This document shows positions 1-9,209 of a stretch of 64,000 nt of DNA, piece by piece; positions within the stretch are counted from its first letter, which is position 1; each line of letters starts with the position of its first letter. The DNA comes from Mucilaginibacter flavus (lineage in GTDB: Bacteria > Bacteroidota > Bacteroidia > Sphingobacteriales > Sphingobacteriaceae). The translations under genes and the position numbers were made by a program. Where the stretch lies: the NCBI RefSeq assembly GCF_030409315.1, contig NZ_JAUFPS010000017.1:1-64000 (forward strand). Direction: 5' to 3'. A model generated the notes under the pieces. That model was not told the origin of the DNA. It ran no database searches and saw only the letters and a program-made list of their open reading frames with translations.

Positions 1-687
1 CAGTATGGTACCGGCAGCCAGGCTGCAAATGCCATATCTATTTATATGGGTTTGGTAGATGCTGCCGATAAGCCTAAAGTATTGGCCAACCTGATTGCCG
101 ATATCCGGAGCCACAATAACGGAATTACCGCCGGAGATATAGGATACAGATACCTGTTACGGGTATTGGATGAAGCAGGTCGGTCAGATGTGATCTTTGA
201 CATGAACAACAGATCTGATGTGCCGGGATATGGCTATCAGATAGCGCAGGGCGCTACTTCGCTTACCGACTCATGGCAAGGTAACCGGATATCGTCAAAT
301 AACCATTTTATGCTGGGGCATTTAATGGAATGGTTTTATAGCGGTTTAGGCGGTATTGCCTGTGATACAAACTCAACGGCGTTTAAGAATATCATCATCA
401 GGCCCGAAACCGTAGGTGATGTAAACAGCGCAAAAGTGACATTTTTATCTCCTTACGGCACCATTGCCAACGAATGGACAAAAACAGGCAAAACGTTTGT
501 GATGAAAACAGTTATACCCCCAAATACCCAATCTACAATTTATTTGCCGGCTAAAGCGGGCAGTGTAATTACCGAGTCGGGAAAAAATGTAAGATTAAAC
601 ACCAACATCAAATTTATAAAATTAAAAGGTGGCAAAGCTGTGTTAAAAGCAGGATCGGGGAAGTATGTTTTTGCTGTAGATGATTAG
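1..687 (+). CDS. Alpha-L-rhamnosidase, GH78 family, C-terminal part (cut by window edge)
   Basis: The reading frame is open from base 1, so the gene starts outside the window; only the last 228 codons are present. The visible part carries the end of the (alpha/alpha)6 barrel of GH78 rhamnosidases. Recognisable stretches are GSQAANAISIYMGLVD near the edge, the GDIGYRYLLRVLDEAG helix, the GYGYQIAQGATSLTDSW segment and SSNNHFMLGHLMEWFYSGLGGI, followed by the small C-terminal beta-sandwich. The family removes terminal alpha-L-rhamnose from pectin (rhamnogalacturonan) or plant glycosides, usually in the periplasm or outside the cell. The signal peptide and most of the catalytic acids lie outside the window. 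A 671-bp gap separates it from the fucosidase downstream, so co-transcription is uncertain. Family assignment is by motif memory and is firm; the exact substrate is not known. Confidence 0.88.
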   Translation, partial: QYGTGSQAANAISIYMGLVDAADKPKVLANLIADIRSHNNGITAGDIGYRYLLRVLDEAGRSDVIFDMNNRSDVPGYGYQIAQGATSLTDSWQGNRISSNNHFMLGHLMEWFYSGLGGIACDTNSTAFKNIIIRPETVGDVNSAKVTFLSPYGTIANEWTKTGKTFVMKTVIPPNTQSTIYLPAKAGSVITESGKNVRLNTNIKFIKLKGGKAVLKAGSGKYVFAVDD

Positions 688-1358
688 CTGTCAGTTAATA
701 AACAGCTTGTGTAGCAATAAAGCGATGTTAATATATTGTATAATAGAAAGTTGAAAAAAGTGCATTAAAAAACATACATCGTTTTTTAAATCAAATTAAA
801 AAGTGCACCTACCGAGTCTTGATTGAAGAATTATTCGGGCTTTAATGGTATTAAAAAGCTCATTTCTATTTGTTTTTTATAACTGCCGGGAGCTATCCCT
901 GTTATTGACTTGATAGAACAACTGTTTAATTCACTTGCAATATTAGAAATTAAATAGATTGACCAACATCCAAGCAGAAATAAAGTCGGATTTGTATAAA
1001 GAAAAAGCTGTTTAGATCAAACACCTGACTATCCCTTTCACCTACTTTTGAAATATCAATTGTATAATCAGAAACTGCAATTGTTTAACCAATTAATTAC
1101 ATACGGCACAAGCATTTAAAGGACACATAAAGATGTGGATTTATATGATAGCCCAATAAGATGATTTTCAATACTCTTATTTGCAAAGTATTTAATGTAA
1201 AGTTTTAACAGAAAATATAGGTTATCGAGTCGCGGTATCAAAAACGGTTGTTGCATATGCTGTAATTGCCTTATTCGGAATCAAGGCATAAAATGCAGCT
1301 AAACATAGTCCTGAAAAATAAATTTCTCTGGTTTGTTACAAATCAAATAGTTAAAAAA
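688..1358. other. Gene-free stretch before the fucosidase operon
   Basis: No credible coding region on either strand. The sequence is AT-rich and presumably holds the promoter of the downstream fucosidase operon, but I could not pick out a convincing Bacteroidota -7/-33 pair, terminator or operator. The frame of the next gene is open back to an ATG at 1266, but that extension does not look like protein (see the gene entry). Confidence 0.5.
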
Positions 1359-2876
1359 ATGAAGCATAAATTATTAAGAGTTTTTTTTACGGCTGCCACA
1401 GTTTGTTTAATGAAAACGTATGCGGGTGCCCAGCAGATGCCCATTAACAACGGGCCATTTAAGCCAACGGATGAATCGCTGAAACAGTATAAATACCCGG
1501 AATGGTTTAGAGACGCCAAATTTGGCATATGGGCGCATTGGGGGCCGCAGGCTGTTCCGCGACAGGGCGATTGGTATGCCCGGAATATGTATGAAGAGGG
1601 GAGTAGGCAAAATATATATCATGTGGCAAACTATGGCACGCCTTCAAAATTTGGCTATAAAGATATTATCCCCCTATGGAAAGCTGAAAAATGGAATCCC
1701 GAAAAGCTAATGGCTTTGTATAAGCGAGCCGGCGCAAAATATTTTGTAAGTATGGGAAGTCATCATGATAATTTCTTTTTATGGAATTCAAAAATTCACC
1801 GGTGGAACTCGGTAAATATGGGGCCGCATAAAGATGTGGTAGGGTTGTGGCAAAAAGCGGCTAAAAACGAAGGTCTTAAATTTGGCGTATCCGAGCATTT
1901 GGCGGCCAGCTACACCTGGTATCAATCGGCGCACCGTGCCGATACCGCCGGCCCTTACAAAGGTGTTCCTTATGATGGTGCAGACCCTCAATACGCCGAT
2001 CTGTATCATACTAAAGCCGCCCCTGGCGATAATGGCTGGTTAACTACTAACCCCGAATGGATGAAAGAATGGTATAATGATGTAAAGGAACTGGTAGATA
2101 CTTATCATCCCGATTTACTTTATTCTGATAGCAAACTACCATTTGACGAGGTAGGGCGCAGCATGCTGGCTAATTTTTATAATGGCAACATAGCATTCCA
2201 TAACGGCCAACCAACAGCGGTATACAATTGCAAAGAAGCATCAGAAGGCAAATGGGCGCAGGATGTAGAGCGTGGTGTACTTGATTCAATAAGTCCTTAC
2301 CCATGGCAAACAGATACATCAATTGGCGATTGGTATTATCGTACCGGTCAAAAGTATAAAACCGGTACCGAGGTTATTCAGATGTTGTTGGACATTGTTA
2401 GTAAAAACGGCAACCTGCTGATTAATGTTGTACAGACTCCCGAAGGTGATTTGGAACCGGATGTGTTAAATATTGTTGAAGAAATTGCGGCCTGGATGCC
2501 TGTAAATGGCGAAGGAATATATGGTACCCGTCCCTGGAAAATTTATGGCGAAGGGCCTTCAACAATTAAAGCTAACCAGGCAAAAGGCACATTTGGCGGG
2601 TTGAGCGATACGCATGCTTACCAGGCTACAGATATACGTTTTACCACCAAAGGGAATGTTTTATATGCTTTTTGTATGGATAAGCCGCAAAGCGATATCC
2701 GTATTACTTCACTTGGTAAAAAATCAAAAATTAATAATAAAACGATAGCGGGAGTAAAATTACTGGGCAGTGATGCCAAATTGCAATGGAGGCAGGAGGA
2801 TGATGCTTTGATCATTACCTGTCCAAAAGACGCATCGGCCTGGAGGGTAAGGGGCTTAAAAGTAGAGCTCAAATAG
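1359..2876 (+). CDS. Secreted alpha-L-fucosidase, GH29 family
   Basis: 505 residues. I chose the ATG at 1359 because it begins a signal peptide (MKHKLLRVFF then a hydrophobic stretch ending AGAQQ); an in-frame ATG at 1266 would bury it behind a non-hydrophobic tail. GH29 signatures are clear: FGIWAHWGPQAVP near residue 55, the HHDN motif at 135-138, and a beta-strand reading LLYSDSKLPF where Asp257 should be the retaining nucleophile. In most GH29 enzymes this strand reads W-x-D-G-G, so the active-site surround differs from the paralogue at 39455-40825. The C-terminal about 110 residues form the usual beta-sandwich. It likely frees L-fucose from plant or other glycans in the periplasm. Only 9 bp separate it from the aldo/keto reductase that follows, so the three genes to 4262 look like one operon for deoxysugar release and oxidation. 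Fucose specificity is a family inference. Confidence 0.86.
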   Translation: MKHKLLRVFFTAATVCLMKTYAGAQQMPINNGPFKPTDESLKQYKYPEWFRDAKFGIWAHWGPQAVPRQGDWYARNMYEEGSRQNIYHVANYGTPSKFGYKDIIPLWKAEKWNPEKLMALYKRAGAKYFVSMGSHHDNFFLWNSKIHRWNSVNMGPHKDVVGLWQKAAKNEGLKFGVSEHLAASYTWYQSAHRADTAGPYKGVPYDGADPQYADLYHTKAAPGDNGWLTTNPEWMKEWYNDVKELVDTYHPDLLYSDSKLPFDEVGRSMLANFYNGNIAFHNGQPTAVYNCKEASEGKWAQDVERGVLDSISPYPWQTDTSIGDWYYRTGQKYKTGTEVIQMLLDIVSKNGNLLINVVQTPEGDLEPDVLNIVEEIAAWMPVNGEGIYGTRPWKIYGEGPSTIKANQAKGTFGGLSDTHAYQATDIRFTTKGNVLYAFCMDKPQSDIRITSLGKKSKINNKTIAGVKLLGSDAKLQWRQEDDALIITCPKDASAWRVRGLKVELK

Positions 2877-2885
2877 CCGGGTAAA

Positions 2886-3920
2886 ATGAAGCAAAAAATT
2901 GATTTACCTAAAGTTATATTCGGCACCAGTGGTCTCGGAAATTTATATGAGGCTTTGAGTGATAGCACCAAGTATCATATTGTAAAACAAAGTGTTGAAC
3001 ATTCGGCTTCGCCGGTTGTGTTTGATTCTGCCGGGAAATATGGAGCTGGTTTGGCACTGCAATCTTTAGGGGAGCAATTAAAACTGTTGGGTGTGCACAA
3101 GGATAATGTTTTGATAAGTAACAAACTGGGTTGGCTGCGAACAAAACTTACCACCGCCGAGCCCACTTTTGAACCCGGCGTATGGAAAAACCTTAAACAT
3201 GATGCTGTACAGTCCATCAGTTATGAAGGGATACTTAAATGCTACGAACAGGGTAACGATTTGCTGAAGGGGTACAACACGTCATTGGTATCTGTACATG
3301 ATCCCGACGAGTATCTTGCCGCAGCAATAGATGAAGATGATAAGGCCAGGCGTTATGAAGATATCCTTGCAGCCTACCAGGCTTTAGCCGATTTGAAAAG
3401 CAGCGGCCATGTAAAAGCAATTGGCGTTGGTGCAAAAAATTGGAAGGTTATTCAAAGACTTGCGGCTGATGTAGAGCTGGATTGGATAATGATAGCCAAC
3501 AGCATGACCTTACATAGCCACCCGGCCGGTTTGATTGAGTTTATGCAAAAGATGCAGGTTAAGGGGACAGCCATTATTAACTCGGCAGTATTTAATGCCG
3601 GATTTTTAACGGGTGGCGATTTTTATAATTACCGCCGCGTAACTCCGGAAACTCATGAAGGCAAAGCATTGTTTGCCTGGCGTAATCAATTTAATATGAT
3701 CTGTAATCAGTTTAACATTAAGCCAGTAGCTGCCTGCGTTTTGTTTGGGTTGAGCGCTCCCGGTGTAATCAGCATAGCGCTGAATACTACCAATCCCGAT
3801 AGGGTAAAACAAAACATAGCCTTAGCCGAAGCTGAAATCCCTGCAGATTTTTGGATTGAGTTGAGTGAAAAGGGATTAATTGATGCTGATTATTTGCCTT
3901 TACTACTAAACAAAATATAA
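2886..3920 (+). CDS. Aldo/keto reductase, probable L-fucose (D-threo-aldose) dehydrogenase
   Basis: 344 residues, no signal peptide, so cytoplasmic. The aldo/keto reductase catalytic tetrad is visible: Asp47 and Tyr52 in FDSAGKYGAG, Lys80 in ISNKLGW and His138 in SVHDPDEY. The C-terminal GLSAPGVISIALNTTNPDRV segment fits the NAD(P)-binding end of the barrel. This subgroup includes L-fucose / D-threo-aldose 1-dehydrogenases, which oxidise the sugar to its lactone as the first step of non-phosphorylative catabolism. The context supports this: it lies between a fucosidase (9 bp upstream) and a mutarotase (3 bp downstream) that would supply the right anomer. The downstream lactonase, dehydratase and aldolase genes are not in the window. 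It could equally act on L-galactose or another threo-aldose. Confidence 0.82.
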   Translation: MKQKIDLPKVIFGTSGLGNLYEALSDSTKYHIVKQSVEHSASPVVFDSAGKYGAGLALQSLGEQLKLLGVHKDNVLISNKLGWLRTKLTTAEPTFEPGVWKNLKHDAVQSISYEGILKCYEQGNDLLKGYNTSLVSVHDPDEYLAAAIDEDDKARRYEDILAAYQALADLKSSGHVKAIGVGAKNWKVIQRLAADVELDWIMIANSMTLHSHPAGLIEFMQKMQVKGTAIINSAVFNAGFLTGGDFYNYRRVTPETHEGKALFAWRNQFNMICNQFNIKPVAACVLFGLSAPGVISIALNTTNPDRVKQNIALAEAEIPADFWIELSEKGLIDADYLPLLLNKI

Positions 3921-3923
3921 TTG

Positions 3924-4262
3924 ATGATGAGTAAGTATTGTTTTGCGCTCGATTTGAAAAATGATCCACAACTTATTGCCGAATATGAGGATTGGCACCG
4001 CCGTGAAAATGCCTGGCCCGAAATAATAGAGAGTATTACCGGGGCAGGTATAACTAATATGGAAATATACCGTACCGGTAACCGGTTATTTATGATTATG
4101 GAAACCACGGAGTCATATTCGGCAAACTCAAAAGCGGCGGCCGACGCTGCCAATCCAAAAGTGCAGGAGTGGGAAACTTTGATGTGGAAATTTCAGCAAC
4201 CCTTACCCTGGGCAAAGGCCGGCGACAAATGGCTGCTAATGGATAAAATATTTCAATTATAA
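3924..4262 (+). CDS. L-rhamnose mutarotase (RhaM/YiiL) family protein
   Basis: 112 residues, about the full length of the RhaM family. It is a small ferredoxin-like fold enzyme that interconverts alpha and beta anomers of L-rhamnose or L-fucose. The family core is visible as YEDWHRRENAWPEII (His25, Trp31-Pro32-Glu33), then ITNMEIYRTGNRLFMIMET and the C-terminal WETLMWKFQQPLPWA. Two ATG codons in tandem (3924 and 3927) follow the stop of the upstream reductase by only 3 bp, so the two are very likely translationally linked; a TTG at 3921 is less likely. Placement after a fucosidase and a fucose-type dehydrogenase argues for L-fucose rather than L-rhamnose as substrate, though the GH78 rhamnosidase nearby leaves rhamnose possible. 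Confidence 0.85.
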   Translation: MMSKYCFALDLKNDPQLIAEYEDWHRRENAWPEIIESITGAGITNMEIYRTGNRLFMIMETTESYSANSKAAADAANPKVQEWETLMWKFQQPLPWAKAGDKWLLMDKIFQL

Positions 4263-4965
4263 ATGATGAGCGTATTAACCTGTACAGGTCTTGGAGCCTT
4301 TGAGTATTGTTGATCCAAAGGATATTGAAACAATTTAAAGCCCAATTTCTGTTTCTTCCATCTCATTGTCCCAATTTGAATATCGTGGTATGCTACACGA
4401 TACGCCTTTTACATCCTACAGCAATATCAGTTTATTCAGCATTTCGTACAATACGGCTAAATAAGGCATTGATTTACGGAATTCGGATTGAGGCGTCACA
4501 CAGTACAGGGGTTGAATCCCAAAATCGATATCTTCCGCGTTGCGCGAGCCAGCTACAACGTTAACACTTTGCTGTGATATAACATTCCCAATGATAATTT
4601 AACTAAAATTTAATTACACAATTAAAAGCGTCACGGCCAATGCCTAAACAAATCATGGCAAAATCCTTCATAAACCTGTGCTTTATGTTGTATTGATTAA
4701 CAAAAGTTGACTTTTATTGCTGAATAGTGTGATGATGTCCTTTTTTGAAGGTATAGTTTTGGGTCAATAATTTATGAGCCGTTTTTTAAAAATGGAGAAA
4801 TATTTTAATGTTAACGTAAAGTATCATTAATAGGAGGTGAGAGTGTTAGGTTGCCGATGTCTCGTAGAAAAATAATTTCTATGTAAAACCTCAACAGGCC
4901 ACCACTTCGATGTGTTTTCGGCAATTTTTTATTTATCAAAATAGATTTAAGTTAAAGTAGCTACT
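4263..4965. other. Gene-free stretch upstream of the first GH43 cluster
   Basis: 703 bp with no convincing gene. An 85-codon frame at 4307-4564 has no signal, no domain and unconvincing composition, and I do not count it. The sequence TTAACGTAAAG near 4811-4821 resembles one arm of the inverted repeat in front of the HTCS (16354-16375) and may be a regulator half-site. No terminator was recognised after the mutarotase gene. Confidence 0.45.
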
Positions 4966-5697
4966 ATGAATATTAAACGGAGTGCATCATTGCTGGCGAC
5001 GGGTTTTATAATTTTTGCAGCATTTAGATCACAAGGACAGTCTGCAGCTTCAGGCAAGGTAGATATCATCACGTCAAATGATACCTTACGAAGCCTAAAG
5101 CCATTTTTTACGCCGGCAACGGCATTAAAAAAAATGCCAGACGCTGATGGATTTATTCAGCGTTGGTTGCTTTTAGAACCCATTAATAAATCAATACGGA
5201 GCAATCTTGTATTTACAGATAACTATCTGCAAACACAATTTGAAACCGAATATTTTCCCAACCAGTTTACTGTTATTCCAAAGGATGGAGAAAAAGTAAA
5301 AGTTGGAGAGCAGCAACTGTTATGGCATGCATTGGAAAGCCCCAATTTCAACGTCAAATTATTTCGGTTTGCTTATGGGTTAAAAAAACAGACATATGCC
5401 GTATTGTTTTGGGCAGTAACGGTAGTAAACAGTCCGCGTGAAATAAAAAACGTGCGATTGGCCGTAGGATCAAACGGTGGATCAACGTGGTGGCTAAACG
5501 GAAAAGAAGCGATAGTACTTGATGGCGATAGACGCATGGTAATGGATGATTGTGTCTCGGCCAGGGTGACACTTAATAAAGGAAAAAATATAATACGGGG
5601 AGCGGTAATTAACGGGCCCGGACTAAGTGATTTTTGTGTCCGCCTACTGGATGATCAGGGCAAACCAATAAAAGACCTTGGTATCAGTTTACAATAA
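4966..5697 (+). CDS. Secreted beta-sandwich accessory protein, function unknown
   Basis: 243 residues with a signal peptide (basic MNIKR, hydrophobic to about residue 20, then SQGQSAA). No hydrolase motif is visible. The body, from FIQRWLLLEPI near residue 63 through LFWAVTVVNSP to GSTWWLNGKEAI and the late NKGKNIIRGAVINGPG stretch, reads as one or two beta-sandwich units. It reminds me of the extra non-catalytic module found on some Bacteroidota acetyl-xylan esterases; that likeness is from memory and not checked. Here the module stands alone. It is 47 bp upstream of a secreted GH43, so it probably belongs to the same operon and may bind glycan or tether partners. A function cannot be assigned from sequence. 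Confidence 0.72.
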   Translation: MNIKRSASLLATGFIIFAAFRSQGQSAASGKVDIITSNDTLRSLKPFFTPATALKKMPDADGFIQRWLLLEPINKSIRSNLVFTDNYLQTQFETEYFPNQFTVIPKDGEKVKVGEQQLLWHALESPNFNVKLFRFAYGLKKQTYAVLFWAVTVVNSPREIKNVRLAVGSNGGSTWWLNGKEAIVLDGDRRMVMDDCVSARVTLNKGKNIIRGAVINGPGLSDFCVRLLDDQGKPIKDLGISLQ

Positions 5698-5744
5698 AAT
5701 AATCATCCTGCGTAGTATTGAATTTGTATAGTAATTAAGTTAAT

Positions 5745-7193
5745 ATGAATTTAACAGTTAAGGTAATAAGTAATATAGTGCTGTTTTTATGGCTGTTGGC
5801 CGGAAAAGCGACAGCGCAAATTGGTAAACCGTTTATACACGATCCCTCCACTATTGCCGAATGCGATGGAAAGTATTACACATTCGGGACGTTTGGAGGC
5901 GGATTAATATCCGAAGATGGTTGGACATGGAATGGTGGAGCAGAGCGGCCCGGCGGAGGGGCTGCCCCTGATGTGCTAAAGATTGGAAATCGCTACCTTA
6001 TTGTTTATGGTGCTACTGGTGGCGGCCTGGCCGGCGGTCATAATGGGAAAATACTAACCATGTGGAATAAATCGCTCGATCCGAAATCGCCGGATTTTAA
6101 ATATTCAGAGGCTGTGGTGGTTGCGTCATCCGATGGCATAGAGGATAACGATGCTATAGATCCAGGGCTTCTTATGGACCCCACTGATGGAAGGTTGTGG
6201 TTATCCTATGGTACCTATTTCGGGTATATCCGCCTGGTGGAGCTTGACCCCAAAACAGGTAGGCGTGTGGAGGGTAATAAAGCATTAAATATAGCCATCG
6301 ATTGCGAGGCCACAGATCTGTTATACAAAGATGGATGGTATTATTTGCTTGGTACGCACGGAACATGCTGTGATGGCCCAAATTCAACCTATAATATTGT
6401 TGTTGGGCGCTCCCGGAAGGTAACCGGCCCGTATATAGATAACATGGGAAGAGGCATGTTGAAGGGAGGTGGCAAAATGGTAGTTGCAGCCGGCGACAGG
6501 CTGATTGGGCCAGGCCATTTTGGCCGTATAATAGTTGATAAGGGTGTTGAAAAAATGTCTTGCCACTACGAGGCAGATTTAGATCAAAGTGGCCGTAGTG
6601 TGTTAGGCATCCGCTCGTTATTATGGAAAGATGGATGGCCCGTTGCCGGAGATGTATTTAAAGATGGAATTTATGAAATTGAGTCTGAACGAAGGGGATA
6701 CGCCCTGGAGTTGAGGGTTGATTTTACAAGAATGCCGGGCGGGATGCGATTTAGCCGCAATAACGATGAACCTGTAAAACCTGTTCCATCCCAGGAATTA
6801 GCAGATGTAATTAAAAGCTGGCCGACAGGAAACATTGGTGTAAGAATGAACGATTATATGTTTCGTCCGCATCAAAAATGGTCAATTTTGCAAGTGCCAG
6901 GCGCAGGCGGATATCTGGGTGGCCCGTATTATAAAATTGTAATTGCCGGTACAGACCGTGCTTTGGCGGCAACTGCTGACGGCGAGCTTATTACCGTTCC
7001 TGCGTTTACTGCCGCACCCGAGCAATTATGGCGAATCGATCAGCTTATTGACGGAACTTATAGGATTATGCCAAAGGTGGTTCCAAACTCGAAAGAGCCG
7101 TTAGCTTTGGTGTCATCTGGCGACAGCACACCAACGCTCGCCAGGTTTGATATGAATAGTGATAATTCCAAGTGGAATTTTAGAGTTCATTAA
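5745..7193 (+). CDS. Secreted GH43 enzyme with C-terminal ricin-type beta-trefoil domain
   Basis: 482 residues. A signal peptide ends near AGKATAQ (residues 18-25). The five-bladed GH43 propeller shows the expected acids: general base Asp33 in IHDPST, pKa-tuning Asp139 in NDAIDPGLL, and acid Glu188 in DCEATDLL. The blade motif DGRLWLSYGTYFGYIRLVEL resembles endo-arabinanase-like GH43 members, so endo- or exo-alpha-1,5-arabinanase is the likeliest activity; other arabinoxylan or galactan activities are possible. Residues from about 390 to the end (YKIVIAGTDRALAAT, PEQLWRIDQ, NSKWNFRVH) look like a beta-trefoil with Q-x-W-type repeats, probably carbohydrate binding. It sits between the accessory protein at 4966 (47 bp) and a terminator at 7391-7427, so these two genes probably form one operon. 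Confidence 0.84.
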   Translation: MNLTVKVISNIVLFLWLLAGKATAQIGKPFIHDPSTIAECDGKYYTFGTFGGGLISEDGWTWNGGAERPGGGAAPDVLKIGNRYLIVYGATGGGLAGGHNGKILTMWNKSLDPKSPDFKYSEAVVVASSDGIEDNDAIDPGLLMDPTDGRLWLSYGTYFGYIRLVELDPKTGRRVEGNKALNIAIDCEATDLLYKDGWYYLLGTHGTCCDGPNSTYNIVVGRSRKVTGPYIDNMGRGMLKGGGKMVVAAGDRLIGPGHFGRIIVDKGVEKMSCHYEADLDQSGRSVLGIRSLLWKDGWPVAGDVFKDGIYEIESERRGYALELRVDFTRMPGGMRFSRNNDEPVKPVPSQELADVIKSWPTGNIGVRMNDYMFRPHQKWSILQVPGAGGYLGGPYYKIVIAGTDRALAATADGELITVPAFTAAPEQLWRIDQLIDGTYRIMPKVVPNSKEPLALVSSGDSTPTLARFDMNSDNSKWNFRVH

Positions 7194-7390
7194 TTTATTA
7201 AGCCCACTCCCCTAAAAAGTTTTGTTTATGACTGATAATGCTATTGAGTAAAGTTTTCAATATCCTCTTTGTTTTTATTGGTTGTGTTTTAAATAAATAT
7301 AATCAGGAAAAAGTCAAAGCAACCTGAAAGAGCTTGTACCGCTGTTGTTTAAAAACCGGTCGGTCTTGTAGTGTTAATATATTTTAAGTG

Positions 7391-7427
7391 CGCTTAATTG
7401 CGGTTAAGCAATTAAGCGTGTTTTTTT
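7391..7427 (+). terminator. Rho-independent terminator after the GH43 at 5745
   Basis: Perfect 10-bp inverted repeat CGCTTAATTG (7391-7400) and CAATTAAGCG (7409-7418) with an 8-nt loop, followed by TG and seven T residues. It lies about 200 bp beyond the stop at 7193 and about 110 bp before the next gene, so it separates the two transcription units. The rest of the 342-bp gap 7194-7535 shows nothing else I can name. Confidence 0.8.
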
Positions 7428-7535
7428 AACATGTATTCCAGTCACAAAATATTCAGGTAAGCTATCATGTGATAAGAGTGCAGTTATTGCTTTGTAAACA
7501 GAAATAGCCATTTTTATAACAGAGAAAAATCTACT

Positions 7536-9113
7536 ATGAATAAAACATTTATTAACCTTTTTTGGGCACCGGTATTTTTTTTAATGAGCTTAACCGCGTC
7601 TTTGGCACAAACGGCTCATAATCCCATTATGTATGCAGATGTGCCCGATATTTCAATAATCAGGGTAGGCAGTACCTATTACATGAGCAGCACTACTATG
7701 CATATGAGTCCGGGCGTGCCGATAATGAAATCCAAGGATTTGGTTAATTGGAAAATTGTTAGCTATGCGTACGATATGTTGGATGATACCGATGATTTGA
7801 ATCTAAATAATGGGCAAAATAGTTATGGGCGAGGTTCTTGGGCAAGCAGCCTGCGCTATCATAAAGGCGCATACTATGTATCTACGTTTGCCGGCAATAC
7901 AGGCAAAACATATATTTATACTACTCATAATATTGAAAAAGGCCCCTGGAGGGCTATCTCGTTTAAACCAAGCCTGCATGATCATTCCTTGTTTTTTGAC
8001 GATGATGGTAAAGTTTATATGATTTACGGAAGTGGGCGCATTATGTTAGCGCAATTGAAGGATGATCTTTCCGGGATAAACCCCGATAAAAAGCCACAGG
8101 TGCTGATAGAGAATGCCAGCCTTGCAGCAGGGCCAAATTTGGGTTTGCCGGCAGAGGGGTCTCAGATGTTTAAAATTAAGGGTAAATATTACTTGTTCAA
8201 TATTTCATGGCCACGTGGTGGAATGCGAAGCGTTCTTATTCATCGGGCAGATCACATTACAGGTCCGTACGAAGGCCGTTTGGCATTGCAAGACAAAGGT
8301 GTAGCCCAGGGAGGCTTGATAAATACGCCAGGCGGCGAATGGTTTGCATATCTTTTCCGCGATTTTGGTTCGGTAGGCCGTGTACCTTACATGATTCCGG
8401 TAAAGTGGGAAGATGGCTGGCCCTTATTGGGTATAAATCATCGGGCCCCCGATACCGTTGCACTACCTGCAAATAAATCATTAATGCCAGGCATAATTTC
8501 GTCGGATGAATTTAACCGCAGGCATGGTGAGCGCGATTTGCCGCTGGTTTGGCAATGGAACCATAACCCGGTTAACCAATTATGGTCTGTAAGGCAGCGT
8601 AAAGGATATCTTAGGCTAACTACCGGCAGGCTTGATACTACTTTAATTACGGCAAGAAATACGCTTACACAACGCACGTTCGGCCCGGAGTGTTCGGCTA
8701 TAACGGCGCTTGATGTTTCTGGCCTTAAAGACGGCGATCATGCCGGCCTGGCATTGTTGCAGCAAAAATTGGGGTGGGTAGGCGTGAAGGTCGAAAACGG
8801 GAATAAGTTTATCGTTATGGTAAATGCAAAGGGCGGTTCGTCAACAGAGTCGGCAAGTATTCCCTTATTCCAAAACCGGGTGTATTTAAAGGCAGCGTGT
8901 GATTTCAAGGACAGGGCCGACAAAGCGTATTTTTATTATAGCCTCGACGGCTGTAATTGGATAGCAATTGGTGGCGTGCTTCAAATGGCTTATACTATTC
9001 CACATTTTATGGGCTACAGGTTTGGTTTGTTTAATTATGCCACAAAAATTACCGGAGGTTATGCCGACTTCGATTATTTTCGATTAGCCGATAAGATTGT
9101 CACCCCACATTAA
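7536..9113 (+). CDS. Secreted GH43 xylosidase/arabinofuranosidase with C-terminal concanavalin-like domain
   Basis: 525 residues with a signal peptide ending near SLAQTAH (residue 25). The propeller carries the GH43 acids: base Asp38 in ADVPDIS, Asp149 in LHDHSLFFDDDG and acid Glu208 in LPAEGSQMF. The YMSSTTMHMSPG segment after the first blade is typical of subfamily GH43_12-like enzymes, mostly alpha-L-arabinofuranosidases or beta-xylosidases acting on arabinoxylan. Residues from about 325 to 520 form the second, concanavalin-like module (GH43 C2 / DUF1349 type), which in related enzymes completes the active-site pocket. It is preceded by a terminator and followed by a 201-bp gap to the CE1 esterase. 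No lipobox, so periplasmic or secreted. Confidence 0.88.
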   Translation: MNKTFINLFWAPVFFLMSLTASLAQTAHNPIMYADVPDISIIRVGSTYYMSSTTMHMSPGVPIMKSKDLVNWKIVSYAYDMLDDTDDLNLNNGQNSYGRGSWASSLRYHKGAYYVSTFAGNTGKTYIYTTHNIEKGPWRAISFKPSLHDHSLFFDDDGKVYMIYGSGRIMLAQLKDDLSGINPDKKPQVLIENASLAAGPNLGLPAEGSQMFKIKGKYYLFNISWPRGGMRSVLIHRADHITGPYEGRLALQDKGVAQGGLINTPGGEWFAYLFRDFGSVGRVPYMIPVKWEDGWPLLGINHRAPDTVALPANKSLMPGIISSDEFNRRHGERDLPLVWQWNHNPVNQLWSVRQRKGYLRLTTGRLDTTLITARNTLTQRTFGPECSAITALDVSGLKDGDHAGLALLQQKLGWVGVKVENGNKFIVMVNAKGGSSTESASIPLFQNRVYLKAACDFKDRADKAYFYYSLDGCNWIAIGGVLQMAYTIPHFMGYRFGLFNYATKITGGYADFDYFRLADKIVTPH

Positions 9114-9209
9114 TTTGTTTGTTTAAAACAGGCATGGTTTTCATACTAAACAAAACATCTTATTTTATCTGATTTTAAACAACAGTGTTGCAATTGCATT
9201 AATCAGTGC

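Noticed and set aside
1266..1358. Longer N-terminus for the GH29 gene from ATG 1266
   Set aside because: It would place 31 extra residues before an obvious signal peptide starting at 1359.
4307..4564. 85-codon plus-strand open frame in the gap after the mutarotase gene
   Set aside because: No signal, domain or plausible composition, and no operon context; looks random.
4500..4570. T-arm-like string GGGGTTGAATCCC suggesting a tRNA
   Set aside because: No matching acceptor, D or anticodon arms, and the loop is not canonical.
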